Of a stretch of DNA of 64,000 bases, positions 27,325 to 36,597 are shown piece after piece. The translations under genes and the position numbers were made by a program. Under the pieces are notes generated by a model that was not told where the DNA came from, ran no database searches, and worked only from the letters and a program-made list of their open reading frames with translations. This DNA comes from CBDAKK01 sp965196605 (lineage in GTDB: Bacteria; Spirochaetota; Spirochaetia; WTKD01; G963693115), in NCBI GenBank assembly GCA_965196605.1, contig CBDAKK010000008.1, positions 744,001-808,000 of the forward strand, read 5' to 3'. Positions within the stretch are counted from its first letter, which is position 1; each line of letters opens with the position of its first letter.

Positions 27325-27641
27325 TTTTTGTGTGGGGGAGATGCCCCCACACCCCCACGTTGGGTAAGACGCTGTTTTGCGCTCCGCGCGCGAGGCTGCG
27401 AACCGTCCGTAGCACGGCTTTAGGTGCAAAGCACGAGTTGCTTTAGCTTGATTGCTCACGCTGTGGGTTGCCACGAAGCTATTCTAAATACGCTATTTAT
27501 TCGGTTGGCAGTTCTTTCTTTTCTTTTTTTAACATCCCTGTCAGCCCATGCGTCCCGTCCGTGGGACGGCTGTGAGGACGCTCACGAGCGAAGCGAGGGG
27601 ATGCACACTACTGCATAAGCGCTTTGTGGGGGCTCGTCTCC
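27325..27641. repeat. mosaic palindromic repeat tract R1
   Basis: This tract has a GC hairpin with C-rich flanks (27330-27358), a block ending CTATTCTAAATACGCTATTTATTCGG split by short changes, a pyrimidine run, GTCCCGTCCGTGGGACGGC, and the core ACGCTCACGAGCGAAGCGAGGGGATGC (27579-27604). The same modules recur in six other places in the window. It covers the upstream side of the GH172 gene. No gene is supported here. Confidence 0.8.
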
Positions 27642-27691
27642 AGTAATTTGTAACTCTATAGTTACAAATTACTTATCTTACTTGTTATAAT
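27642..27691 (+). promoter_or_regulatory. perfect 14-bp inverted repeat next to -10 box
   Basis: AGTAATTTGTAACT (27642-27655) and AGTTACAAATTACT (27660-27673) are perfect inverted copies with a 4-nt centre (CTAT). The -10 box TATAAT of the downstream GH29-like gene is at 27686-27691. The repeat would cover the -35 zone, so a dimeric repressor or activator site is plausible. It could also be the terminal structure of the adjacent repeat tract. The first GH29-like gene has the same -10 region but not this inverted repeat. Confidence 0.6.
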
Positions 27692-27758
27692 AATTTATAT
27701 TTATGAAATATTAAATTAATATTCATGTAACATAAGATTAATACAAGGGGGAGATATC

Positions 27759-29345
27759 ATGTCTATCTATTCAAATAACAAGGCGCATGGGGCGTGTAGC
27801 AGTCACGGAATATGTGGGGTGATCGTAGCAATATTATGCTCTAGTGCCCTTATAGTGGCGCTTGTAGGCTGTTTGCAAAATGTGCCAACAGAAGGAGACT
27901 CTGTGAGTGCGGATATTTTTAGGAAAACGTCCGCTACGACGTCTTCATGGAATATGGCGGATGCAAAATGGGGAGTAGGTCACCACTTTTTAGCGGGTGG
28001 CACTTTAGACAATGCCAACTACGGCATTACAAAATATGACGATTGGAATAAATACATTAATGACTTTGATGTCACAAGGTATGCAGACGTAGCAGAAAAA
28101 CTAGGCTTTGGATATGTAATATTCACGATAGGACAAAACCGTGGATATGTTGCTACTACCAGTAGCGTTTATGATAAAAACGCGCCGCCCTGTCCAAGTC
28201 TTAGCATAGCTCCGGGGTGTAAAAATCAAGCGGGTGTAGCCAAGGCTGACTATACGCCTACGCGTGATTTGATATTGGATTTAGGCAAGGCCTTAAAGGC
28301 AAAAAAGATTAAACTCATAACGTATTTACCTGCGCATATTCCCGACAGATGGACGGGCAAAAAATTAGCTCCTCAATACCCCGACTGGTGGATTACAGAC
28401 TTTATCACTGAGAAGTCGAAGGTATGGGGCACTAATGTTGCCGGTTGGTGGTTTGATGGATATTGGCCAATTATGAAAGCAGAGAAGAAAAATAATAAAT
28501 TCCCGATCCTCACAAAAATACACAAATCTGTCATAAGTGGAAATTCAGATGCACGTCTTACATTCAATACTGGCGTAGGCAAGGATACCAGTGATCCATT
28601 TAGCAATTACACAGCAGGTGAGTATAACAACTTGAACTTTACTGCTAGCTTTACCTCAGGCACTGTACATGGCTATGGGCATACCACGCAAACACCAAAC
28701 AAGGTGCAACGCATGGCCTATACCTTTTTGTCTGACCCAAGTAAGACTAAATATAATGCGGGTTGGGGTCAAATACAGCGTAATTTACGATATGACTCCC
28801 AAAGAGTCGCACAAGTTACAAAGGCTATTGCAGACGTAGGGGGACTTGTAACGTGGGATGTGTCAATTAATCCCAATGGTACGTGGCCGGTTGAGGCGCT
28901 TGTGCAGGTTCAGATTATTGGAAACACTGTTGGAACTTCTACAGATAAAACGTACTCCGGCTTGAAATTGGTGAATGACAATGATCCGAGCATTACTTAT
29001 AGTAAAGGGCATTGGAGGATTGATGCAAATCGTGATCATGGTGATTACCAATACGATGTGCATTATGCTACTGTGAATGGCGCTTCCGTTACGTATATAT
29101 TCACTGGTAGCAGCATTGTCTATGTTTCACCCAAGAATACTGGCCATGGAGACGTGGAAGTGTATATTGATGGCAAGTCGCAGGGAGTTTTTTCAACCTT
29201 AGATACGACGGCGACGAGCAGGTATAGGCAAGTACAGCAGATTATTTTTGAAAAACACGACTTGTCTGCGGGTTTGCACACGCTCACGCTTGTAAAGCGT
29301 TCGGGTATTTACATGCTTGTTGATGCCTTGTTGTCAAAGAAGTAA
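27759..29345 (+). CDS. secreted lipoprotein, GH29-like, paralogue 2
   Basis: The 528-residue paralogue of the gene at 24422 has the same layout: lipoprotein signal (IVALVGC, Cys38), barrel with KWGVGHHFLAGG, FDVTRYADVAEKLGFGYVIF and GWWFDGYW (D233), and a C-terminal beta-rich domain ending QVQQIIFEKHDLSAGLHTL. Differences are spread over the length, so it is an old duplication. A ribosome site GGGGGAG lies before ATG 27759. The binding protein gene starts 57 bp downstream with no terminator between, so this enzyme may head the operon with the ABC transporter that takes up its product. Confidence 0.72.
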   Translation: MSIYSNNKAHGACSSHGICGVIVAILCSSALIVALVGCLQNVPTEGDSVSADIFRKTSATTSSWNMADAKWGVGHHFLAGGTLDNANYGITKYDDWNKYINDFDVTRYADVAEKLGFGYVIFTIGQNRGYVATTSSVYDKNAPPCPSLSIAPGCKNQAGVAKADYTPTRDLILDLGKALKAKKIKLITYLPAHIPDRWTGKKLAPQYPDWWITDFITEKSKVWGTNVAGWWFDGYWPIMKAEKKNNKFPILTKIHKSVISGNSDARLTFNTGVGKDTSDPFSNYTAGEYNNLNFTASFTSGTVHGYGHTTQTPNKVQRMAYTFLSDPSKTKYNAGWGQIQRNLRYDSQRVAQVTKAIADVGGLVTWDVSINPNGTWPVEALVQVQIIGNTVGTSTDKTYSGLKLVNDNDPSITYSKGHWRIDANRDHGDYQYDVHYATVNGASVTYIFTGSSIVYVSPKNTGHGDVEVYIDGKSQGVFSTLDTTATSRYRQVQQIIFEKHDLSAGLHTLTLVKRSGIYMLVDALLSKK

Positions 29346-29402
29346 CAAAAAAATTCGAAATTGAACTATTATAAAAATAAAAGAAATGGAGTGTGTAAAT
29401 AT

Positions 29403-30641
29403 ATGAAAAAAAATCTATGGTTTTTGTGTTGTGTGGCTTTGCTACTTGTGGGGCTTATATCCTGTGAAAAACAAGATAAAAAAGCAAGCGTGCGATATCT
29501 TTTTTGGGATATCAACCTTCAGCCCGCAGTTACAGAGATGAAGGCACAATTTGAGGCAGCCAATCCAGACATTGAAGTAGTAGTGGAAGTAGTGCCGTGG
29601 GCTCAGTACTGGCAGAAGCTAGAGGCTGCCACCATAGGTGAAGACCTCCCCGATGTGTTTCATATGAATTACCCTAACACCCTGCGCTACTATGATGCGG
29701 GTTTGCTTTACAAATGGGAAGGCGACTACCCGCCTGAAATTGCAGGTATTACCGAGTATTACACACAAGGCATGCAGGACGCCTATTTGAAACAAGGAAA
29801 ATACGTGGTGTTTCCCAAGGGTTATGACAGCCAAGCCTTTGCGGTAAATAAAAAGCTTTTTGAGGACGCGGGACTTGCGCCGCCTAGTGGTGAGTTAACC
29901 TATGAGGAAGTACACCGCATAGCACAGGACTTGCAGCCTAAGCTGCGTGATGGAACCTACGCCCTTGGAATGGAGTCTACTGGACAAGCGGGCTACATGT
30001 ATTTTATGTACAACATGGGTGGCTATCTTATTTCTTCTGATGGGCTGAAAGACGGCTTTGATTTGCCCGGTAGCATTGCGGGGATACAGGAATTCAAGGC
30101 ACTTTTTGCTAAGCCCTACACGCCCAGCTACGACGCGGTGCAGGAGACCACGGCAGCGCAACGCTACGCAAACGGTCAAATTGCCATGCTGTTTATGGCG
30201 AGTTGGGAAATGCAGACGCTCTCGCCTGAGCTACGCGCTAATACGCTCATTTTGCCGCTACCAACAATAAATGGAAGGAACAAAACCGTAGTACATGCAT
30301 TGGGGGACGCTATTTATGCAAAGTCTAAGAACCTTGAGGCTGCAAAAAAGTGGGTTGCCTTTATGAATTCCGATGCAGGCTTGAAAATTCAGGCTGCAAA
30401 GGGCATATTCTTTCCGGTGAGCGATGAAGACGTCGAGGCCTATGTGAGTCAATTTGGCATAGACATGCAAGCTTTTTATGGGCAAGGCATACGCGGTAAT
30501 AATTACCCCTTTCCCTTTACTTATGAGTTTGGGCGCTTTTACAAGCTTGAGGAAGATACTATTAATGCTGCGATGGAAGAAGACGCAGATGTGGAAGCGG
30601 TTTTGAAAAACGCTTCAGCGGAAGCAAAAAGCTTCATGTAA
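29403..30641 (+). CDS. ABC sugar transporter substrate-binding lipoprotein, set 1
   Basis: This 412-residue lipoprotein (signal LLLVGLISC) is a family-1 extracellular solute-binding protein, the type used for oligosaccharides (MalE/UgpB-like): FEAANPDIEVVVEVVPW, DVFHMNYPN, MLFMASWEMQ and AAKKWVAFMNSDAG. It would bind a sugar released by the upstream GH29-like enzyme and deliver it to the permeases at 31981 and 32858. ATG 29403 has GGAG at 29388-29391; the frame upstream to 29361 lacks a signal peptide start. No ATPase gene is in the set. Confidence 0.9.
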   Translation: MKKNLWFLCCVALLLVGLISCEKQDKKASVRYLFWDINLQPAVTEMKAQFEAANPDIEVVVEVVPWAQYWQKLEAATIGEDLPDVFHMNYPNTLRYYDAGLLYKWEGDYPPEIAGITEYYTQGMQDAYLKQGKYVVFPKGYDSQAFAVNKKLFEDAGLAPPSGELTYEEVHRIAQDLQPKLRDGTYALGMESTGQAGYMYFMYNMGGYLISSDGLKDGFDLPGSIAGIQEFKALFAKPYTPSYDAVQETTAAQRYANGQIAMLFMASWEMQTLSPELRANTLILPLPTINGRNKTVVHALGDAIYAKSKNLEAAKKWVAFMNSDAGLKIQAAKGIFFPVSDEDVEAYVSQFGIDMQAFYGQGIRGNNYPFPFTYEFGRFYKLEEDTINAAMEEDADVEAVLKNASAEAKSFM

Positions 30642-30675
30642 GAAGTGCCTATGTTGATACAGCGGTGGGTTTTTT

Positions 30676-31988
30676 ATGAAGAATAAAACCTTACGATGCG
30701 CGCTCATTGGCGCAGGTACTCGATGGGCGCGTGCCTATCACCCTTGGATATGCGAGAACCGCGATGTCATAGACATTGTTGCTATTGCAGAACCCATGGA
30801 GGAACGCAGAACATTTCACCAAAAAGCGTATGAACTTTCTGATGCAATGTGTTTTGAAAATTGGCACGCCATGCTTACGCATATAGCAGACGCATCTGTT
30901 GATGCGGTTATTATTTGCTCTTCAGATTCCGAACACTATGAACCTGCCATAGCCTGCTTGCAGCACGGGTATGACATTTTGCTGGAAAAGCCCATGGCGC
31001 AAACTGCACAAGAGTGTATAGACATTGTAAAAACTGCTGAGAAGAATAACTGCAAGGTGCTCCTTTCGCACGTGTTGCGTTACACGCCTTTTTTTATGAA
31101 AATACGGGAACTCATTGGCAGCGGTGCTATAGGTGCGGTGCAAGCCATACAGCACACGGAGCAGGTGGGCTACTTTCACATTGCCCATAGCTTTGTGCGA
31201 GGCAACTGGGGGCGGACAGACAAGAGTAACCCCATTATACTTGCCAAAAGTTGTCACGACTTAGACATACTCTATACATTTTAGGTGATAATGTGCAGGC
31301 AAGCGCCGTAGCAAGTTTTGGTTCCTTACGCTACTTTACCAAGCAAAATGCCCCTCATGGCGCACCGCATATGTGTTCAAGTACATGCCCCGTCTACGAT
31401 AGCTGCCCTTACTCCGTGAGGGTGTATGTAAACGCCACCAACTATTCGCCCTTGCTTGACCCTAAGGTGAACCTTAGTGAGGAAAACTTAGCGCAGCTTA
31501 TGAAGGACAACCCCTATGGGCGCTGTGTGTATCACTGTGATAACGACGTATGCGATTCAATGTCCACCATTATTCAGTTTGACAACGGCATTCATGCAAC
31601 CTTTACCCTTTCGGGTTTTACTGATGAGGAGACGCGTCTTATTAGCATTATGGGCTCTCACGGGCAAATTGTTGGAAACATGGAAAAGGATGAGCTACGG
31701 CTTTTTAGCTTTGGGGCGGGGCAGGGTCCGACTCACAATAAGGCGCTGAGCATATATCGTCCATACAGCGAGGCCGCAACGGTGGAGAACTCCGGTTATT
31801 TGGGGCACGGTGGTGGTGACACGCACTTTATTGTAGACTTTGTCAAAAGCCTGCGTGGTGAAGGGCTGATGCTCACCGATAGTGCGCGATCTTTACACAG
31901 CCACCTTATGGGCTTTGCAGTAGAAGAAGCGCGGCGTAACAAAACCGTTGTCCGCATTGATGAATTTATGACAAAGCATAATGCGTGA
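30676..31988 (+). pseudogene. Gfo/Idh/MocA-family oxidoreductase, interrupted by a -1 frameshift
   Basis: Two overlapping frames make one oxidoreductase. The first (30676-31284) has the NAD-binding start ALIGAGTRWARAYH, the EKPMA motif and CHDLDILYTF, then stops. The second continues in the other frame with LGDNVQASAVASFGS and the Cys-containing NPYGRCVYHCDNDV to 31988. Restoring one base near 31270-31273 gives CHDLDILLYILGDN, the usual family sequence, and a 437-residue protein. So a single-base deletion, real or from sequencing, breaks it. It lies inside the ABC operon and would oxidise or reduce a sugar or cyclitol. Its stop overlaps the next permease start. Confidence 0.82.
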
Positions 31989-32868
31989 TATTCGTAACAG
32001 TGAAATCTTCTGGGGGCTTGGACTACTCTTGCCTTCCTTGCTTGGACTGTCCTTGTTTTACATCTACCCTTTCTTTGAGAACCTCTACAATAGCTTTACA
32101 GAAATTTCCTTTGTTGGTGATAAGACTTGGGTTGGACTTGAAAATTACAAAACCTTTTTTAGCGACCCCAAAATAAGACAAGGCTTCTTCTACACCTTTA
32201 AGTACACACTCTTAAGCGTACCCTGCGTCGTTGCACTTTCAGTGCTTGTGGCGTTTGCCTTGCATCAACGCATTCGAGGAGTAAATTTTTACCGCATTGT
32301 GTTTTATCTGCCCGTTATTGCAATGCCCATGGCCGTTGCCATGGTGTGGCGTTGGATGCTCAACTATGAATTTGGGATTGTGAATGAAATCTTGGGCTAT
32401 CTCAAGATTAGCGCTATTCCGTGGTTGCAAGATAAAAACGTATTTTTTATTTCCTTGGTTGCAGTTTCCGTGTGGGGGCGCGTTGGCTACAATGTACTTT
32501 TGCTGCTAGCGGGCTTACAAAACATTCCGAGCATGTATTATGACGCGGCCATGGTAGATGGCGCAGGGGTGATAAAGCGGTTTTTCCGCATTACGCTTCC
32601 CATGCTTTCGCCTATTTTGTTTTTTGTCATTATTATAAACACCATTAGTTTTTTGCAAGTCTTCGATTGGATTATTGCGCTCACCAAATTGGGCACAAGG
32701 GTGGGAGCAGCAAATTCCTCTGTCATCACCATGTTTTATCAATATGCCTTCTTGTCCAGCCAAAAAGGCGTTGCAAGTGCCATATCCGTGGTGTTTTTCA
32801 TTATCATTTTGCTCATTACCATTGCGCAGTTCCGTTTACAAAAAAAGTGGGTACACTATGAAAAATAA
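31981..32868 (+). CDS. ABC sugar permease, MalF/UgpA type, set 1
   Basis: A 295-residue inner-membrane protein with six predicted segments and the EAA loop YYDAAMVDGAGVIKRFFRITLPML that contacts the ATPase. It overlaps the oxidoreductase gene by 8 bp and the next permease by 11 bp, so the transporter is translated as a block. It forms the channel with the MalG-like partner. Confidence 0.92.
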   Translation: MRDIRNSEIFWGLGLLLPSLLGLSLFYIYPFFENLYNSFTEISFVGDKTWVGLENYKTFFSDPKIRQGFFYTFKYTLLSVPCVVALSVLVAFALHQRIRGVNFYRIVFYLPVIAMPMAVAMVWRWMLNYEFGIVNEILGYLKISAIPWLQDKNVFFISLVAVSVWGRVGYNVLLLLAGLQNIPSMYYDAAMVDGAGVIKRFFRITLPMLSPILFFVIIINTISFLQVFDWIIALTKLGTRVGAANSSVITMFYQYAFLSSQKGVASAISVVFFIIILLITIAQFRLQKKWVHYEK

Positions 32869-33742
32869 CAAGACCATACGACAAGGCCTCACAAGGTTAC
32901 TGACGGCCTCTACAGAGAGAAGGTCTTTAACACTCTACCAAGCCCTGCTTTTGCACGCCTTTTTGTTTGTTGGAGTTCTGGTGTCCATATTGCCGTTTTT
33001 TTTCCTCATCACTACGGCATTCAAGACCTATGAGGAAAGCACTGCCGTGCCATTCATGTGGTTTGCGCAAAACCCAACGCTTGAAGCATTTAAAGAAGTC
33101 TTTCAAACTCTACCCTTTGCGCGCATGTTTTTCAATTCTGTTACTACTACGCTTGCCATTGCCGTTTTTCAAGTGTTATTTTCAGCCATGGCGGGCTTTG
33201 CACTTGCGCTGCTTGCTATTCCTAAAAAACAAGTCATATTACTCATATGTCTCGCCATTTTGATGATACCGCCGCAAGTCTATCTTATTCCACAGTTTTT
33301 GCTCATACAAAAAATGGGCTTAGTCAATACCCTTGCGGCAATTGTCTTGCCAAACGCCGTGTCCGCATTTGGTATATTTTTATTCCGTCAAGCATTTCTC
33401 ACGCTCCCATATTCGCTTTATGAGGCGGCAACCTTGGACGGGTGCAACCCTATAAGAATTTTTTGGAGCATTATGCTCCCTCTTGTAAAACCGACCATGG
33501 GTTCTTTTGGCGTTTTGGCGGCACTCTTTGGGTGGAACTCACTCTTATGGCCGCTTATTGTCAACTCCAACCCCGAGAAGTCCACGCTTGCCGTGGGCAT
33601 GGCAACCCTAATCGGCGACAGAGTGGTGCGCTACCCCATGCTTATGGCGGCGGCAAGCATTGTGCTTATCCCCATGCTCATAGTCTTTGTAATTTTAAAG
33701 AAGTACATTTTGAACAACAATGCTTACTTAGGGAATAAGTAA
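32858..33742 (+). CDS. ABC sugar permease, MalG/UgpE type, set 1
   Basis: A 294-residue permease with six segments and EAA loop LYEAATLDGCNPIRIFWSIMLPL. I use ATG 32858 (MKNNKTIRQG), overlapping the previous stop by 11 bp; the frame upstream to 32675 only shadows the other permease. The ATPase must come from elsewhere, as with MsmX/UgpC-type shared ATPases. Confidence 0.92.
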   Translation: MKNNKTIRQGLTRLLTASTERRSLTLYQALLLHAFLFVGVLVSILPFFFLITTAFKTYEESTAVPFMWFAQNPTLEAFKEVFQTLPFARMFFNSVTTTLAIAVFQVLFSAMAGFALALLAIPKKQVILLICLAILMIPPQVYLIPQFLLIQKMGLVNTLAAIVLPNAVSAFGIFLFRQAFLTLPYSLYEAATLDGCNPIRIFWSIMLPLVKPTMGSFGVLAALFGWNSLLWPLIVNSNPEKSTLAVGMATLIGDRVVRYPMLMAAASIVLIPMLIVFVILKKYILNNNAYLGNK

Positions 33743-33793
33743 TACAAAGCCGTGTTAAAATGCAAAGCCTCACCACCCGTGTAAGTGTTGTTA

Positions 33794-34330
33794 TTATTTT
33801 GAGTCCATGTGTGAAATGCGTTGAACTTTTTTTATTGCTACGCTTATGCTCCAAAACCCCGCTAAAAGTATGAGAGAAGAGCCTATGCTTCGAAGTGCGA
33901 ATGGCTCTGCTGTAATCTTGAATACTATGAGACACACAATGCCTACGACAATCAAACTGAGCGGAATAAGCTGTTTTTTTATAAGAACATTTCCGAGCCA
34001 CGCCATGCCTAAAAATAAGAAGAGATAGCCTATAGGAACTAAGAAAAATGGTTCTCGCAAAATTCCATCACTATCAACTTCACTTCCTATAATGGAGAAT
34101 GCGAAAAAACATGCAATACCGAGGACTATGGTAATAATGGGTATGGACAATCTTTTTATAAAGAGAGTTCCTAGGAATGCAAGGCCGAAAAGAACGAGAA
34201 CAAAGAAACTGATCTGTAGTATGTCCACCAATTGGCTAGTTGGCCTTTCATAGCTTATAAATCGCGTGTTTATTATAATGCCTACAATGCCAACAACTAT
34301 CATAATAATGGGAATAAGAAACTTTTTCAT
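33794..34330 (-). CDS. small multi-pass membrane protein with three internal repeats
   Basis: The 178-residue protein is almost all hydrophobic, with about six segments. Three units begin alike: KKFLIPIIMIVVGIVG (residue 2), IKRLSIPIITIVLGIA and IKKQLIPLSLIVVGIV, each followed by a second hydrophobic segment, so it looks like a triplicated two-helix hairpin. I do not recognise a family. It is convergent with set 1 and divergent from set 2 of the sugar transporters. No function can be given. Confidence 0.7.
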   Translation of the reverse strand: MKKFLIPIIMIVVGIVGIIINTRFISYERPTSQLVDILQISFFVLVLFGLAFLGTLFIKRLSIPIITIVLGIACFFAFSIIGSEVDSDGILREPFFLVPIGYLFLFLGMAWLGNVLIKKQLIPLSLIVVGIVCLIVFKITAEPFALRSIGSSLILLAGFWSISVAIKKVQRISHMDSK

Positions 34331-34389
34331 GACGACTCCTTGAAGGTTATAGATGTATTGTTACGTACATGGACGTACTTCTAATATAA

Positions 34390-34419
34390 TAGACAATATC
34401 AAGAATCTTACAATATAAA
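34390..34419 (+). promoter_or_regulatory. predicted promoter of ABC set 2
   Basis: TAGACA (34390-34395) and TATAAA (34414-34419) are spaced 18 bp, giving a leader of about 27 nt with AAGGAG at 34442-34447. A second -10-like TATAAT lies at 34385-34390 without a good -35. Confidence 0.45.
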
Positions 34420-34452
34420 CTAGGAAATTATATTCATATTTAAGGAGTGTAT

Positions 34453-35703
34453 ATGAAGAAAATAATAAGGGTCATATGTGTCCTAACAGTGTTCATGTTT
34501 GGAGTTGCGCTATCTGCGTGTTCTAAAAAATCTGATGATGCCATAACCATTAATTTTATGGTTCAGTACCCACAGACGCGTGAAGCTACAAAGGTGCTTC
34601 AGGCAGTCATTGAAGCATTTGAAGAAGAAACCCCCGGCGTTGTTGTAAATTTTATACCGGGTTCACCTGCCTATGAGGGCGTTATGAAAACAAAAATGGC
34701 CGCACAAGACTTACCTGACTTGTGGACAACGCATGGCTGGTCTGTACACCGATATAGTGAATACTTGCGACCTCTCAATGATCAACCGTTTTTCCAGCTG
34801 CTGGATTCACAAATAAAGCCCGTTATAACCAATAGTAATGGTGAAACTTTTGTATTGCCTGTGGACAAACAAGTTTCGGGAATTATGTACAGTAAAACTA
34901 TCTTTGATAGGTTGAATATCGATGTGGATGCTATACAGACTATGGACGATTTGTTTGCGGTTATGCAGCAAATAAAGGATGCGGGCATAACGCCTTTCCA
35001 CATAGCCGGAAAAGACATTTGGCCTATTGGCAATGTTGCTGATTGGGTTGCCCCTGCTGTGCTTATTAGCAATGAACAAGACAACGAGAGACAAGCGCTG
35101 AAAAGCGGGCAGTTTGATGTGGAAAAATGGGAGCTTGTTGCGGAATTTTATACCACTTTGCGAGATAGGGAATTTGTGAATAAAGACGTGCTTACTGCAA
35201 TATTTCAAGACAGCGCAGAGGCTTTTGCTACCGAGACAGCTGCCATGGGCTTTTATGGTAATAATGCCATTGTAGAAGCCTTGAGTTACAACCCAGATAT
35301 GGAGTACGGCTTTTTCCCCGTCCCCGCCTATCATGAAGGTGATGCGCCTACGCTCATAGCCGGTGAAGGCCTTGCTATTGGTGTGTACAAAGACACCGCG
35401 CATGAGGCTGAAGTCTTGCAGTTGCTCAATTATATTGCAAAACCCGATAATGTTGCACGCTTGGCTTCGGCTAACGGCAACCCCACAGGTTTGACCAATG
35501 CCACAAGCTCCTTAGGCAGCATTGATGCATACTTTGCAAAGTACCAGCATATACGCGCCTTTCCATTTTTTGATAGGGAATACTTGCCGAGTGGCATGTG
35601 GGACACCATTTGCAACACGGCTTCAGCACTCATGGCGGGTGACATGAGCCCTAAAGACGCGGCACAGAAAATGTTTGAAGACTTTCAGAAGCTATATAAA
35701 TAA
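34453..35703 (+). CDS. ABC sugar transporter substrate-binding lipoprotein, set 2
   Basis: A 416-residue lipoprotein (signal VFMFGVALSAC) of the family-1 solute-binding proteins: FEEETPGVVVNFIPG, DLPDLWTTHGW, AMGFYGNNAIVEAL and SPKDAAQKMFEDFQ. It resembles MsmE-type binding proteins. AAGGAG at 34442-34447, 5 nt before ATG 34453, fixes the start. It is followed by its two permeases. Confidence 0.9.
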   Translation: MKKIIRVICVLTVFMFGVALSACSKKSDDAITINFMVQYPQTREATKVLQAVIEAFEEETPGVVVNFIPGSPAYEGVMKTKMAAQDLPDLWTTHGWSVHRYSEYLRPLNDQPFFQLLDSQIKPVITNSNGETFVLPVDKQVSGIMYSKTIFDRLNIDVDAIQTMDDLFAVMQQIKDAGITPFHIAGKDIWPIGNVADWVAPAVLISNEQDNERQALKSGQFDVEKWELVAEFYTTLRDREFVNKDVLTAIFQDSAEAFATETAAMGFYGNNAIVEALSYNPDMEYGFFPVPAYHEGDAPTLIAGEGLAIGVYKDTAHEAEVLQLLNYIAKPDNVARLASANGNPTGLTNATSSLGSIDAYFAKYQHIRAFPFFDREYLPSGMWDTICNTASALMAGDMSPKDAAQKMFEDFQKLYK

Positions 35704-35729
35704 TTTACCTTTTTCCTTATGAGCATGAT

Positions 35730-36593
35730 GTGGCGCAGGTCTTCTATAAATTTTTCTATGTGCCTGCGCTCCTTCTCATTGGGCTGTTTATCGTATATCC
35801 TTTTCTCAGTGGAATACGCTTTTCGCTTACCAATTGGAATGGCTTTTCTCAAAGCTATGACTTCATTGGCTTTAAGAATTACGTACATTTATTTAAGGAC
35901 GCGAACTACCGCACGGCCTTTATAAACACATTTATTTATGGCGTGGGGAGCACCATATTACAACAAGCACTGGGTCTTTCTTATGCCCTGCTCTTAAACA
36001 AAACCTTCATTGGCAGACTCTTTGCCCGCACGGTTGTGTACTTACCAGTGCTTATTTCCGGCATCATCATGGGCTACATTTGGTACTTTTTGTTTCGTTA
36101 TAACCGCGGTGCGCTCAACGACATACTGCAATGGCTTTCCTTAGAAAAAATAGATTGGCTTGGTGATGCGAGGCGCGCTATAAGCATTATTGTTGCCGTA
36201 AATACCTTGCAGTATGTGGGCATATCAATGGTTATTTACCTCGCGGGCATGCAGAGCATACCACGCATGTACTACGAGGCAGCAGCAATAGACGGAGGCA
36301 CGGCGAGAAATACGTTTTTTCGTATTACCCTGCCGCTCTTGCAACCCGCGCTGGTAACCAGTGTTACCATAAACCTCATAGGCGGGTTAAAGTTGTTTGA
36401 AATTATCAAGTCGCTTACAAATGGCGGCCCGGGTTATGCCTCGCATTCTATGTCTACGCTCATTCAGTTTACGTATTTTCAAAATCAACTCGCGGGTTAT
36501 TCCGCAGCCATGGGCGTTGTGTTGTTTCTCGTTATTACCTTAGTAACCCTTTTTGTACTAAAACTTTTTGAAAAGATGGATGTAGAGTACTAG
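35730..36593 (+). CDS. ABC sugar permease, MsmF/UgpA type, set 2
   Basis: A 287-residue permease with six segments and EAA loop YYEAAAIDGGTARNTFFRITLPLL. The start is a GTG at 35730 (MAQVFYKFF) with only weak ribosome signals. It lies between the binding protein and the second permease. Confidence 0.9.
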   Translation: MAQVFYKFFYVPALLLIGLFIVYPFLSGIRFSLTNWNGFSQSYDFIGFKNYVHLFKDANYRTAFINTFIYGVGSTILQQALGLSYALLLNKTFIGRLFARTVVYLPVLISGIIMGYIWYFLFRYNRGALNDILQWLSLEKIDWLGDARRAISIIVAVNTLQYVGISMVIYLAGMQSIPRMYYEAAAIDGGTARNTFFRITLPLLQPALVTSVTINLIGGLKLFEIIKSLTNGGPGYASHSMSTLIQFTYFQNQLAGYSAAMGVVLFLVITLVTLFVLKLFEKMDVEY

Positions 36594-36597
36594 ATAT

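Noticed and set aside
26707..27446. Plus-strand ORFs of 101 and 212 codons
   Set aside because: They are antisense to the GH172 gene and run into repeat tract R1; no domain is recognised.
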